Origin: DAIDKA01 sp036267975
Lineage (GTDB): Bacteria; Pseudomonadota; Gammaproteobacteria; Steroidobacterales; Steroidobacteraceae
Direction: 5' to 3'
NCBI GenBank assembly: GCA_036267975.1
Contig: DATAVA010000019.1
Coordinates: 62,001-126,000, forward strand
Length of the DNA: 64,000 nucleotides
Position numbers and translations under genes: made by a program. The notes beneath the pieces were generated by a model that made no database searches, had not been told where the DNA came from, and saw nothing but the letters and a program-made list of their open reading frames with translations. Shown here piece after piece: positions 1 to 7,168 of the stretch. The first letter of the stretch is position 1; each line of letters starts with the position of its first letter.

Positions 1-336
1 CTTTGAATGCCCGTGGGTCTTGAAGCCTTCAACCAGGATCAGGTCGCAGGGTGATACTCGCTGCAGCAACTGCGCGAGAGTCGCCTCGGCCGCGTCGCCC
101 AGCTCGTGCATCTGAACCCAGCGGCGCGCGGAAGACACGATCACTTCGCATGCCCCGGCTTTGCGATGTTCATAGGAATCCTTGCCGGGTTGATCGACAT
201 CGAAAGCATGATGGGCGTGCTTGAGCGTCGCGACGCGCACGCCTCGGCTCAGGAGCAGCGGAATCAGCTTCGTAATCAAGGTGGTCTTGCCAGAGCCGCT
301 CCAGCCGACGAGGCCGAGCACCCGGGCGCTGTTCAC
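1..336 (-). CDS. mobB: Molybdopterin-guanine dinucleotide biosynthesis protein MobB (partial, C-terminus beyond left edge)
   Basis: GTP-binding accessory protein thought to assist MobA in forming the guanine dinucleotide form of the molybdenum cofactor. Translation from GTG at 336 begins MNSARVLGLVGWSGSGKTTL, with a P-loop (GWSGSGKTT). Later come LKHAHHAFDVDQPGKDS and DLILVEGFKTHGH, both typical of MobB. The reading frame is still open at base 1, so about one third of the protein is missing. The GTG start overlaps the stop of modA by four bases (GTGA), implying translational coupling and one operon. Confidence 0.93.
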   Translation of the reverse strand, partial: MNSARVLGLVGWSGSGKTTLITKLIPLLLSRGVRVATLKHAHHAFDVDQPGKDSYEHRKAGACEVIVSSARRWVQMHELGDAAEATLAQLLQRVSPCDLILVEGFKTHGHSK

Positions 337-1166
337 TGCGCGCTTCCGGATGGCTCGGTCAGGGGCACGAGGCCTTCCTTGGCAATGATCGCCTGGCCCT
401 TCTCCGACAGCACGAACAACGCAAGGCGCAGGACTTCGGGTCTGGCGGACAGGACCGCGACGCCGTAGACCGGATGCGGGTCCAGATTCGGGGGAACGAC
501 CAGACTGGTGAGGTCCGGCACTTCCCGCTCCAGCGCCGCCGTGCCGCTGCAGTAGGTGATCGACATATCGATGGCATGGGTCGCAAACAATGCCGCCGCG
601 GCGCTTTGAGTCGGCGTCGCAGGCTTGGCGACGAGCTTCGAAGTGGCTTCCCATTTCTTCTCGAGGACCCCCTCCACGCCGGGACGCAGGGCTTCGATCC
701 GCTTGTAGATGCTCCAGGCATAGTCCCCGGACGGATCGACGATGGGCGTGGAGCTCTTCACGCGCACGCCAGGGGCGAGCAGGCGATCGATCAGATTGGC
801 TGCCGTCATGCCATCCGCCTTGCGCGAGACGATGCACATCCGGTTGCGTGCGAATGCAATGGTCGGCACTACCGTGCGGCCCCGCGCTTCCAGTTTTTGC
901 GGCGAACCCAGATCCGCGGACATCAGAAGATCTGCAGGCTCGCCTTTCTCGATACGCTCACGCATCGACCCGGAGCCGCCAAAACTGGATTTCACCTCGA
1001 TCCCTAAGGCCGTGCCTGCCTGTGCGGCCAAATCATTCACCACCCCGCGCAGGCTGCCGGCTGCAAAGATCTGTACCGCCGGCGTCTGCGCCGCCGCCCC
1101 GCTATTCATGAAGGCCCCGAGCCCCAACGCCGTCAGCACACGCGTGATCGTTCGTTTCTGATCCAT
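333..1166 (-). CDS. modA: Molybdate ABC transporter periplasmic substrate-binding protein ModA
   Basis: Periplasmic binding protein that captures molybdate. The start was placed at ATG 1166 (MDQKRTITRVL) because AAAGGAG lies just upstream and a hydrophobic signal peptide ending near GAAAQTP follows at once; the longer frame to 1250 has no such features. The body has the ModA pattern: VQIFAAGSLRGVVNDLA, FGGSGSMRERIEKGEPADL, and NRMCIVSRK. About 277 residues, normal for the family. modB and modC are not next to it; instead mobB follows with a four-base overlap. The transporter partners may lie left of the window. Confidence 0.93.
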   Translation of the reverse strand: MDQKRTITRVLTALGLGAFMNSGAAAQTPAVQIFAAGSLRGVVNDLAAQAGTALGIEVKSSFGGSGSMRERIEKGEPADLLMSADLGSPQKLEARGRTVVPTIAFARNRMCIVSRKADGMTAANLIDRLLAPGVRVKSSTPIVDPSGDYAWSIYKRIEALRPGVEGVLEKKWEATSKLVAKPATPTQSAAAALFATHAIDMSITYCSGTAALEREVPDLTSLVVPPNLDPHPVYGVAVLSARPEVLRLALFVLSEKGQAIIAKEGLVPLTEPSGSAQ

Positions 1167-1269
1167 TTTGCACGGCTCCTTTGGTCTGGCAGGCCTGCAG
1201 TATGCCGCAGCTGCGCAGGCTGGCGTATATTCGCCACTTGCTCGATTCAATTTTCACGCAGGCCCGCTC

Positions 1270-1860
1270 TTGAATGCCGTCGTAGGTATGGTCCTCGCTG
1301 GCGGCCGTTCGGTCCGCTTCGGGGGTGAAAAGGCGGTGGCTGAGCTTGCCGGAATGCCCTTGCTGCTGTGGGCCGCGCGACGCCTGCAGCGCACCTGTGC
1401 AGCGGTGGCGGCGAATGTGCGGCCGGAAACACAGGCGGAGGCCGTCGCTCGCGCTGACGGACTACCGCTCCTGTACGACTTGCCGGGTGATGCCCTGGGG
1501 CCGTTGGCCGGCGTCAAAGTCGGTCTCCTGTGGGCGCGGGACTTCGGCGCAACGGCGCTGGCCGTCAGTCCCTGCGATGTACCGTTGCTGCCCGATGATC
1601 TGTTTGTCCGCCTGGGCGACGCAGCAGGCGGCGGCCCCGCTCTGGCGCAGACTGCCGTAGGTGATCAGCCGCTATGCGCGCTATGGCCCGTGAGCGCACT
1701 GTCCAGTGTCACCGCCGCGCTGGAAGGCGGCGCACATCCACCCACATGGCGCCTGCTGCAGACACTGGGCGCAACGCGCGTGCGCTTTGATGATGAAGCT
1801 GCATTCGCCAACGTCAATACGCGGGCGGATCTTGCGGCTATTGCCGCGCGCATGGCGTAG
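1270..1860 (+). CDS. mobA: Molybdenum cofactor guanylyltransferase MobA
   Basis: Cytoplasmic nucleotidyltransferase that adds GMP from GTP to molybdopterin. The signature VVGMVLAGGRSVRFGGEKA is the N-terminal nucleotide-binding loop. PLAGVKVGL and SPCDVPLLPDDL follow, the latter carrying the metal-binding Asp, and the C-terminus has the usual VNTRADL element. I chose TTG at 1270, which gives the family-typical five to eight residues before LAGG; ATG at 1288 is the alternative, and the frame also extends upstream to 1168. Divergent from modA and convergent with moeA. Confidence 0.9.
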   Translation: MNAVVGMVLAGGRSVRFGGEKAVAELAGMPLLLWAARRLQRTCAAVAANVRPETQAEAVARADGLPLLYDLPGDALGPLAGVKVGLLWARDFGATALAVSPCDVPLLPDDLFVRLGDAAGGGPALAQTAVGDQPLCALWPVSALSSVTAALEGGAHPPTWRLLQTLGATRVRFDDEAAFANVNTRADLAAIAARMA

Positions 1861-1869
1861 CACGCCGGT

Positions 1870-3054
1870 TCACCACCGATACAGGTTCGCGACAAAACCC
1901 GCAGGGTAGGGCGCCGCCTGGGGTGGCAATTCGACAAAGCCGTCGGTTCCCGCCAAGGCCAGGAAGTCGCCGGAGCCATTGGGTTGCTGCGGCTGGGCCA
2001 GATGCCGCCCCTGATCATCGTATTGCACCGTGACCGGTACGAACGAGGCCATCGATCGGCCGCGCTCAATGGGCGCCGCCAGGGCGATCGGAACGCGCAG
2101 CGTACGACGCGTTCCCATCGCGAGCGACAGCGCCGGGACGACGTAGCGGACCAGGCATACCAGCGTGGCGATGGGGTTGCCGGGCAGCCCGAATACGGCG
2201 CAGCCATGGGGACTGATGCCGAACCACATCGGCATTCCCGGCCGCTGCGCGACCTTGTAGAAAACCTCCTCGACGCCCAGCTCCTTGAGGATCTTGGGCA
2301 CGAAGTCGAACCTTCCCTTCGAGACCCCGCCGCTCAGGATCAGCGCATCGGAATGCGCAAGATGGGCTGCGAGCCGCTCCCGCAGCATCTGCTCGTCATC
2401 GAGTATGTGATCGCTGCTGACCTGCTCGAAACCGTGTCCGGCCAGTGAGGCCACGATGGCATAGGCGTTGGAGCGACGTACCTGGTGAGGCGCGATCGGT
2501 TGGCCGGGCTCGACGAGTTCATCTCCCGTGGAGACGACCATGAACCGGGGCTGGCGACTGACGCTGACGGCGGCCAGACCGGCCGATGCGACGACGGCGA
2601 TCTCGGGAGCGCCAAGTCGAGTTCCGGCGTGAAGCATCGGCACGCCGGGACGACTGTCCGAGCCGCGACGCTGCACGTTGCGGTCAGGCTCGCCGATGAC
2701 GCCACTTTTCAAGCAGACGACACCGTCGATCAGATCGTATTCCTCGAGGGGAACTACGCAATCGGTGCCGCGGGGCAGCATCGCGCCGGTCATCACCTCG
2801 ATCGCGCCCGCGGCATTCGCCAGCGTTACCGCCGGCGCTCCAGCCGGCTGCATTGCTTCGAGCGCAAACTGCCGTGTCCCGCGGATCAAGGCGTCACTGC
2901 GGATCGCGATTCCATCCATGCACACCCGGTCGAAGGGCGGATTGTCCCGCTCGGCGTAGACATCCTGGCGCAGCGTCTGCCCCACGCAGCCACTCAAGAG
3001 GCGCGTCTCGGCGGGCTGTCGGATCATGCGCGCCTCGATAGCCGCTTCAGCCAT
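1870..3054 (-). CDS. moeA: Molybdopterin molybdenumtransferase MoeA
   Basis: Inserts molybdate into adenylylated molybdopterin. The 394-residue protein has the MoeA hallmarks: PPFDRVCMDGIAIRSD near residue 40, a VVPLEEYD/GAMLPRGTDCVV domain, the STGDELVEPGQPI motif, ILSGGVSKGRFDFV, and a C-terminal domain with GLPGNPIATLVCLVRYV. The only usual start codon in this frame before an upstream stop is ATG 3054; the preceding codons still resemble MoeA, so translation could begin slightly earlier at a non-standard codon. Divergent from fdhD across about 90 bases. Confidence 0.95.
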   Translation of the reverse strand: MAEAAIEARMIRQPAETRLLSGCVGQTLRQDVYAERDNPPFDRVCMDGIAIRSDALIRGTRQFALEAMQPAGAPAVTLANAAGAIEVMTGAMLPRGTDCVVPLEEYDLIDGVVCLKSGVIGEPDRNVQRRGSDSRPGVPMLHAGTRLGAPEIAVVASAGLAAVSVSRQPRFMVVSTGDELVEPGQPIAPHQVRRSNAYAIVASLAGHGFEQVSSDHILDDEQMLRERLAAHLAHSDALILSGGVSKGRFDFVPKILKELGVEEVFYKVAQRPGMPMWFGISPHGCAVFGLPGNPIATLVCLVRYVVPALSLAMGTRRTLRVPIALAAPIERGRSMASFVPVTVQYDDQGRHLAQPQQPNGSGDFLALAGTDGFVELPPQAAPYPAGFVANLYRW

Positions 3055-3144
3055 CTGCGGAATAATTGCCGTAAAGCCTCGCTTGGTCTATGACTCGAAG
3101 TTGCGTAAGAATGCACGTGGATCGTTGCTGCCATAGTGTAACGA

Positions 3145-4005
3145 ATGCGAGGCTTGATGCGGTTTGCTGAATCTCAGCCCCAGGTGGCCGTCGCGCTGGT
3201 GGTGCAGCCGGTCGCCCGCGCGCGGGCGACCGTTCCGGACGCCCCGCGCTTGAGCCAATCCGCCGGCGTGATGCTGCGCAGAATCGAGATCACCGACGAG
3301 CGTGGCGAGCGCAGAACAGTCCACGGCCCGGTCGAGCGGCCGCTGCAAGTGCTCATCGACGGTCGCAATGTCGCGACGCTTTGGACACTGGGCGCAAGCT
3401 CCGAATGGCTGGTACTGGGGTATCTGCGGAATCAGCAGATCATCAGCAAGGTGAGCGCGATCGAGTCGATCAATGTCGAGTGGAGCGCCGGAGTCGCCAC
3501 GGTCACATCGCGCCCGGGCGCAGCCGACGGCGGGATCGACCCCGCAGCGGCGCTGCGGCCGGGCGCGGCATTGGACGTGCGACGACCCGCACAATGCCGG
3601 GTTTCGGGCAGCACGCTGCTGCGCGTGCTCGATTGCGTGGCGCGGGATGACACCGTCTATCGGGTGGCCGGGTCCGCGCACGGTTGCGCGTTGTTCTGCG
3701 CGTCTGAACTGTGGCTCAGCATCGAGGACGTCAGTCGGCGCAATGCCGTCGACACGATCAGCGGGTGGATGGCCCTGCATGGCGTTACGGGCGATAACCT
3801 GATTCTGTACAGCACCGGTCGACTCACGGTCGAGATTGTCATGAAGGCTGCCTTCAACGGTATCTCGACGGTGGTTTCGGGCAAGGGCATGACCGCCTCG
3901 TGCTGCGAACTGGCCGACAGACTCGGGATGACACTGTTCGGCCACGCCGCGAAGGGCCATTTCAGCTGCTATGCGGGGGCCGAACGCTTCGACCCCGCGG
4001 TATGA
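3145..4005 (+). CDS. fdhD: FdhD-family formate dehydrogenase accessory sulfurtransferase, atypical
   Basis: FdhD moves sulfur from IscS to the molybdenum cofactor of formate dehydrogenase. The family pattern is visible: HGPVERPLQVLIDGR, LGYLRNQQII, the SIEDVSRRNAVDTISGW motif, STGRLTVEIVMKAA and GMTASCCELADRLGMTLFG. In canonical FdhD a CGxCG motif with the sulfur-carrying cysteines lies between the N-terminal region and the GSAHGCALF stretch. Here that position reads RRPAQCRVSGSTLL, so at most one cysteine remains. ATG 3157 is an alternative start with a nearer GAGG. Function as a sulfurtransferase is therefore uncertain. No formate dehydrogenase subunit is in the window. Confidence 0.85.
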   Translation: MRGLMRFAESQPQVAVALVVQPVARARATVPDAPRLSQSAGVMLRRIEITDERGERRTVHGPVERPLQVLIDGRNVATLWTLGASSEWLVLGYLRNQQIISKVSAIESINVEWSAGVATVTSRPGAADGGIDPAAALRPGAALDVRRPAQCRVSGSTLLRVLDCVARDDTVYRVAGSAHGCALFCASELWLSIEDVSRRNAVDTISGWMALHGVTGDNLILYSTGRLTVEIVMKAAFNGISTVVSGKGMTASCCELADRLGMTLFGHAAKGHFSCYAGAERFDPAV

Positions 4006-4052
4006 CCGCACCATTTGACGAACGCTTGCCGGCCACTTAGGCTGCCCGCAGG

Positions 4053-4105
4053 CACTGGGGATGGAGTCCCCCCTGAACCGCCATTGAGCTGATGACTCCT
4101 ACCGA
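4053..4105 (+). promoter_or_regulatory. Fluoride riboswitch (crcB motif)
   Basis: The element follows the conserved crcB-motif layout. A GGGG/CCCC stem at 4057-4073 encloses ATGGAGT, then comes GAACCGCC, then CTGATGACTCCTAC at 4089-4102. The loop segment GGAGT (4063-4067) is exactly complementary to ACTCC (4095-4099), giving the pseudoknot that closes the fluoride pocket. The internal P3-like stem is short and weak. It lies upstream of crcB on the same strand, the expected partner gene. On fluoride binding it should turn on crcB expression. Confidence 0.92.
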
Positions 4106-4370
4106 GGTACGAAATACGTATACGGTGGGGGTGCGCCCGCCGTCTGGATGGGCAAGATGAGCAGCTTACTTCCAAGTAGTCCGATCGACAGTGGTCGCAA
4201 TCCCGCTGCGCTTGCGCAGCGATCGGGGCTTGCACTGGTGCGATCAGCAGCAGTGCGAGAAGCATGTGGGCATCCTTAACGGCGAACTCGGTCCTGGCGA
4301 CGACGGCCCGATGCCCAGCGCCGCGGGTCAACCCATAAGCTCGCTGAACCAACTACAAAAAAGGCAAGCC
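4106..4370 (+). other. Long leader between fluoride riboswitch and crcB, with a hairpin
   Basis: About 265 bases separate the aptamer from the crcB start, much longer than a typical expression platform. I see no convincing gene here; reading frames entering crcB from 4191 lack an upstream ribosome site. A perfect inverted repeat, CGCTGCGC (4204-4211), TT, GCGCAGCG (4214-4221), could form a stable hairpin. It has no T-run behind it, so it is not an obvious intrinsic terminator. Confidence 0.4.
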
Positions 4371-4757
4371 ATGCTCATTTCGATCTGCGTGATCAGTTTG
4401 GGCGCCGCCCTCGGGGCTTTGCTGCGGTGGCATTTTGCGACGCGCTTGAACGCGACATTTTCGCAGCTGCCACCCGGCACACTGGCCGCCAATCTCCTTG
4501 GTGCATACCTGATCGGCATCGCCATGGCGGTTTTTCTTGCGGTTCCCGCACTTTCACCATTCTGGCGTTTGCTCATCGTGACCGGATTTCTCGGTGGTTT
4601 GACCACCTTTTCGACTTTTTCCGCCGAAGTCGTCACGGCCCTGCTCGAGGGACGCAGCCTTTGGGCGCTCTCAACGATTGCCGCACACATCGTGGGGAGC
4701 ATCGTCATGACACTTTTTGGCGTCGCAACCGTTAGAGTATGTCGAAGCCTATTCTAG
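4371..4757 (+). CDS. crcB: Fluoride ion channel CrcB/Fluc
   Basis: Small inner-membrane fluoride exporter that works as a dual-topology dimer. The 128-residue protein has four hydrophobic segments and the Fluc signatures: GAALGALLRWHFATRL at the N-terminus, PPGTLAANLLGAYLIGI containing the conserved pore Asn, and TGFLGGLTTFSTFSAEV with the central Na-binding and Phe-box region. The start at 4371 follows AAAAAAGG and begins directly with the first membrane segment; the longer frame from 4191 adds a non-homologous hydrophilic stretch. Controlled by the upstream fluoride riboswitch and followed after nine bases by the DUF190 gene. Confidence 0.96.
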   Translation: MLISICVISLGAALGALLRWHFATRLNATFSQLPPGTLAANLLGAYLIGIAMAVFLAVPALSPFWRLLIVTGFLGGLTTFSTFSAEVVTALLEGRSLWALSTIAAHIVGSIVMTLFGVATVRVCRSLF

Positions 4758-4766
4758 GAGAACACC

Positions 4767-5099
4767 GTGCAAGGCTATCAACTGAGTTTCATTACTGAGC
4801 TGAATCACCGTATCGAAGGTAGTCAGCCGATAGAGTGGCTCATGGAGCAAGCGAAATTGCTTGGTATCTCCGGCGTCACGACGTTTGCGGGTGTCGAGAG
4901 CTTTGGCAGCCATGGTCGGCGGCATTCTGCGAGGTTTTTCGAGCTCGCCGACCAACCAATTGAAATCATGATGGCCGTATCCCAGCAGCAGGCTGCCGCT
5001 TTATTCGAGAAAATCAGCACAACCGAAGCCCGTCTTTTCTATATCAAGACGCCGATCGAATACGGGGAATTGGGCAGGCAAATCAAGGATGAGCAGTGA
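4767..5099 (+). CDS. DUF190 domain protein (CrcB-associated, PII-like fold)
   Basis: A 110-residue soluble protein of the DUF190 family, which is predicted to have a ferredoxin-like, GlnB-like fold and often sits beside crcB. Visible family features are the start MQGYQLSFITELNHRIEG, LGISGVTTFAGVESFGSHGRRHSARFFELAD and PIEIMMAVSQQQ. The GTG start at 4767 is supported by TAGGAG six bases upstream, which overlaps the crcB stop codon. The two genes are thus almost certainly co-transcribed and share fluoride control. Its 3' end overlaps the convergent arsC by 17 bases. Molecular function in fluoride tolerance is not known to me. Confidence 0.9.
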   Translation: MQGYQLSFITELNHRIEGSQPIEWLMEQAKLLGISGVTTFAGVESFGSHGRRHSARFFELADQPIEIMMAVSQQQAAALFEKISTTEARLFYIKTPIEYGELGRQIKDEQ

Positions 5100-5463
5100 G
5101 CGGCTTCGGTAGCGGGAGAATGTCGAGAGCCTTTTCCGGCGGTCTGCACAGCTTCACGCCGCGGGATGTCACGACGATGGGACGGTTGATCAGGATCGGA
5201 AATTTCAGCATCTGATCGATGAGCTGGGCCTCCGTCCAGTGCGGATCACCGAGACCCAGCTGCACAAACGGCGTACCCTTCTCGCGCAGTAAGTCGCGGG
5301 GCCGGATCCCCAGGCGCGCAATCAGGGACTCAAGGGTCGCTCGGTCGGGTGGGTTTTTCAGGTATTCGATGATCGTCGGCTCGATGCCGGCATTGCGAAT
5401 CAGCTCAAGCGCGTTGCGGGAGGTTCCACAACCCGGATTGTGGTAGATGGTCACCTGCGTCAT
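5083..5463 (-). CDS. arsC: Arsenate reductase, ArsC (glutaredoxin-dependent, R773 type)
   Basis: Reduces arsenate to arsenite with glutathione and glutaredoxin. The start MTQVTIYHNPGCGTSRNALE contains the catalytic cysteine (Cys12) in the family loop. The middle has the FPILINRPIVVTSRGVKLCRPPE segment, including the Arg residues that hold the oxyanion. Length is 126 residues, at the short end of the ArsC/Spx fold family. A much longer in-frame extension to 6282 has no homology and was left out. There is no arsR or efflux gene beside it, so it may be a solitary ArsC or a relative acting on another substrate such as YffB does. Confidence 0.9.
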   Translation of the reverse strand: MTQVTIYHNPGCGTSRNALELIRNAGIEPTIIEYLKNPPDRATLESLIARLGIRPRDLLREKGTPFVQLGLGDPHWTEAQLIDQMLKFPILINRPIVVTSRGVKLCRPPEKALDILPLPKPLTAHP

Positions 5464-5496
5464 GCGACCAAAAATGTCACGGTGGAGGCACGGATA

Positions 5497-5952
5497 ATGA
5501 GCGTCGGACTGGCATTTCACATTCTTGCGGCGGTGATCTGGGTTGGCGGCATGTTCTTCGCCCACGCAGCGCTGCGGCCGGCAGCGGGCCCGCTTGATGT
5601 CGCCACACGGATGGCTCTGTGGCGGCGCGTGCTCGGACGATTCTTCACCTGGGTGTGGGTGAGCATCGCGGCGCTCCTGGTCAGCGGTTTCGCCATGGTG
5701 ATGATCGGCTTTGGCGGATTTGCGGCGCTTGGCCACTACATCAATGTGATGATGGCCGTGGGAATCATCATGATGATGTTGTTTGCCCACGTCTTTTTCG
5801 CACCCTGGAAGCGCTTTCGGCGCGCGGTCGCAGCTGCCAACTGGACCGAGGCAGAACGGAACATCAAACAGATCCGCGTCCTGGTACTGGTGAACCTGGT
5901 GCTCGGGCTCATAACCGTCGTGGTCGGCTCCAGCGGCCGCTACCTTGGCTAA
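5497..5952 (+). CDS. CopD-like integral membrane protein
   Basis: A 151-residue protein with four hydrophobic segments. It begins MSVGLAFHILAAVIWVGGMF, a pattern shared by CopD-family copper-resistance membrane proteins and related DUFs, with a conserved early His and Trp. GGTGGAGG at 5481-5488 and ATG 5497 fix the start; the longer frame from 5440 crosses the arsC promoter region. Met and His are frequent in the central helices (INVMMAVGIIMMMLFAHVFF), which would suit metal or heme interaction. No copper genes are adjacent, so the role is a guess from family resemblance. Confidence 0.75.
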   Translation: MSVGLAFHILAAVIWVGGMFFAHAALRPAAGPLDVATRMALWRRVLGRFFTWVWVSIAALLVSGFAMVMIGFGGFAALGHYINVMMAVGIIMMMLFAHVFFAPWKRFRRAVAAANWTEAERNIKQIRVLVLVNLVLGLITVVVGSSGRYLG

Positions 5953-6064
5953 ATGCATCGATCCGGCGACCCGGTCACGATTGTGACGTTGACGCCGTGA
6001 ACCGCGCCCCGGAGCGAGTACACTTAATGCCCGATGGCAAGGTCCCCGGTAAAGGTGTGTATCC

Positions 6065-6403
6065 GTGAACAGTAGCGCAGCGCGTCTGGCCCACTCGAAA
6101 ATTCTGGCCGACTTGAGGTCCCTGCGCGCAAGCCTTGCCCAGGCGCGCGATTCCCTCATGCACTTCAAGGACGACCGGGTCGACCGCGACCGGCTCGAAC
6201 CGGCGGCGCGGCGCGTCGATGACCTCATCAACATGTTTGCCGGTACCCAGCGTGATGTCGTGCAAGGCTCGCTTTGGGTCACCGAGATTCAAGACGGCAT
6301 CGAGGGAGTGACCAATCCCAAGGCGGCCGATGCGCTCAATGAGGCGCGAATCGAGGCGGCCGCGCTGCTGGAGGCGATGGCGCCTGCTTCCAGGACCAAT
6401 TAG
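6065..6403 (+). CDS. Hypothetical protein, helical, 112 aa
   Basis: I do not recognise this family. The start is GTG at 6065, preceded by GGTAAAGG. The protein is highly charged and looks all-helical (RSLRASLAQARDSLMHFKDD, AARRVDDLINMFAGTQRDVV, ALNEARIEAAALLEAM), with no signal peptide, membrane segment or cysteine. It lies convergent with the ABC exporter permease and leaves only three bases between the two stops. Codon use looks like that of its neighbours, so it is probably a real gene. Confidence 0.6.
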   Translation: MNSSAARLAHSKILADLRSLRASLAQARDSLMHFKDDRVDRDRLEPAARRVDDLINMFAGTQRDVVQGSLWVTEIQDGIEGVTNPKAADALNEARIEAAALLEAMAPASRTN

Positions 6404-6406
6404 TCG

Positions 6407-7168
6407 CTAATTCTTCAGGCGCCAGCCCGTGCGCAGCATCCACGAGACCATCGCGAGGCATGCGGCCAGGAACACCGCGATGAACCCGAGGCTTGCGCCG
6501 ATGCCGACATCCGCGAGGCCGTAGAAGCTCCAGCGAAACCCGCTGATCAGGTAAACGACCGGATTGAAGAGCGTGAGCGTGCGCCATACCGGTGGCAGCA
6601 TATCGATGCTGTAAAAGCTGCCGCCCAGAAAAGTCAGCGGCGTGACGACCAGCAGTGGGACCACCTGAAGTTTCTCCCAGCTGTCGGCCCAGATGCCAAG
6701 CATGAAGCCGAACAGGCTGAAGCTGACCGAGGTCAGCAGCAGGAACGCGATCATTCCCAGCGGGTGCTGGATGTGCAGCGGCACAAATATCGTGGAGGTC
6801 GCCAGTATGATCACCCCGACCATCATGGACTTGCTGGCCGCCGCACCGACGTAGCCCAGCAGGATTTCGGGGGTCGAAACCGGGGCCGACAGCAGCTCGT
6901 AGATCGTTCCGGCCCATTTGGGCATGTAGATGCCGAAGGAGCCGTTGCCCACGCTTTCAGTGAGTATCGAAAGCATGATCAGGCCCGGCACGATGAACGC
7001 GCCGTAGGGCACGCCGCCGATCTGCGTCATGCGCGAGCCAATCGCCGAACCGAAGACGACGAAGTACAGCGAGGTGGTCAGAACCGGCGCACCGATGCTT
7101 TGTACGATGGTGCGAAAAGTGCGGGCCATCTCGAAGCGGTAGATGGCCTTTACGGCATGCCAGTTCAT
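6407..7168 (-). CDS. ABC-2 type transporter permease (YadH-like)
   Basis: Inner-membrane permease of 253 residues with six predicted hydrophobic segments. The N-terminal MNWHAVKAIYRFEMARTFRT is the cytoplasmic elbow typical of ABC-2 permeases. The middle part with GTIYELLSAPVSTPEILLGY and LGGSFYSIDMLPPVWR matches the ABC-2 signature region. It is the partner of the ATPase encoded immediately upstream; the start ATG overlaps the ATPase stop by four bases (ATGA). Together they form a two-gene exporter resembling E. coli YadGH. Substrate unknown. Confidence 0.92.
   Translation of the reverse strand: MNWHAVKAIYRFEMARTFRTIVQSIGAPVLTTSLYFVVFGSAIGSRMTQIGGVPYGAFIVPGLIMLSILTESVGNGSFGIYMPKWAGTIYELLSAPVSTPEILLGYVGAAASKSMMVGVIILATSTIFVPLHIQHPLGMIAFLLLTSVSFSLFGFMLGIWADSWEKLQVVPLLVVTPLTFLGGSFYSIDMLPPVWRTLTLFNPVVYLISGFRWSFYGLADVGIGASLGFIAVFLAACLAMVSWMLRTGWRLKN

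Noticed and set aside
3088..4014. 308-residue minus-strand frame opposite fdhD
   Set aside because: It is antisense to a well-supported FdhD; composition is biased to Arg, His and Gln with no motif or ribosome site.
4204..4221. Intrinsic terminator of the fluoride riboswitch
   Set aside because: Hairpin is good but no U-tract follows; kept only as a possible structural element.
5464..6282. N-terminal extension of the arsC frame
   Set aside because: Runs opposite the CopD-like gene and the gene at 6065 without homology; ArsC homology begins exactly at 5463.
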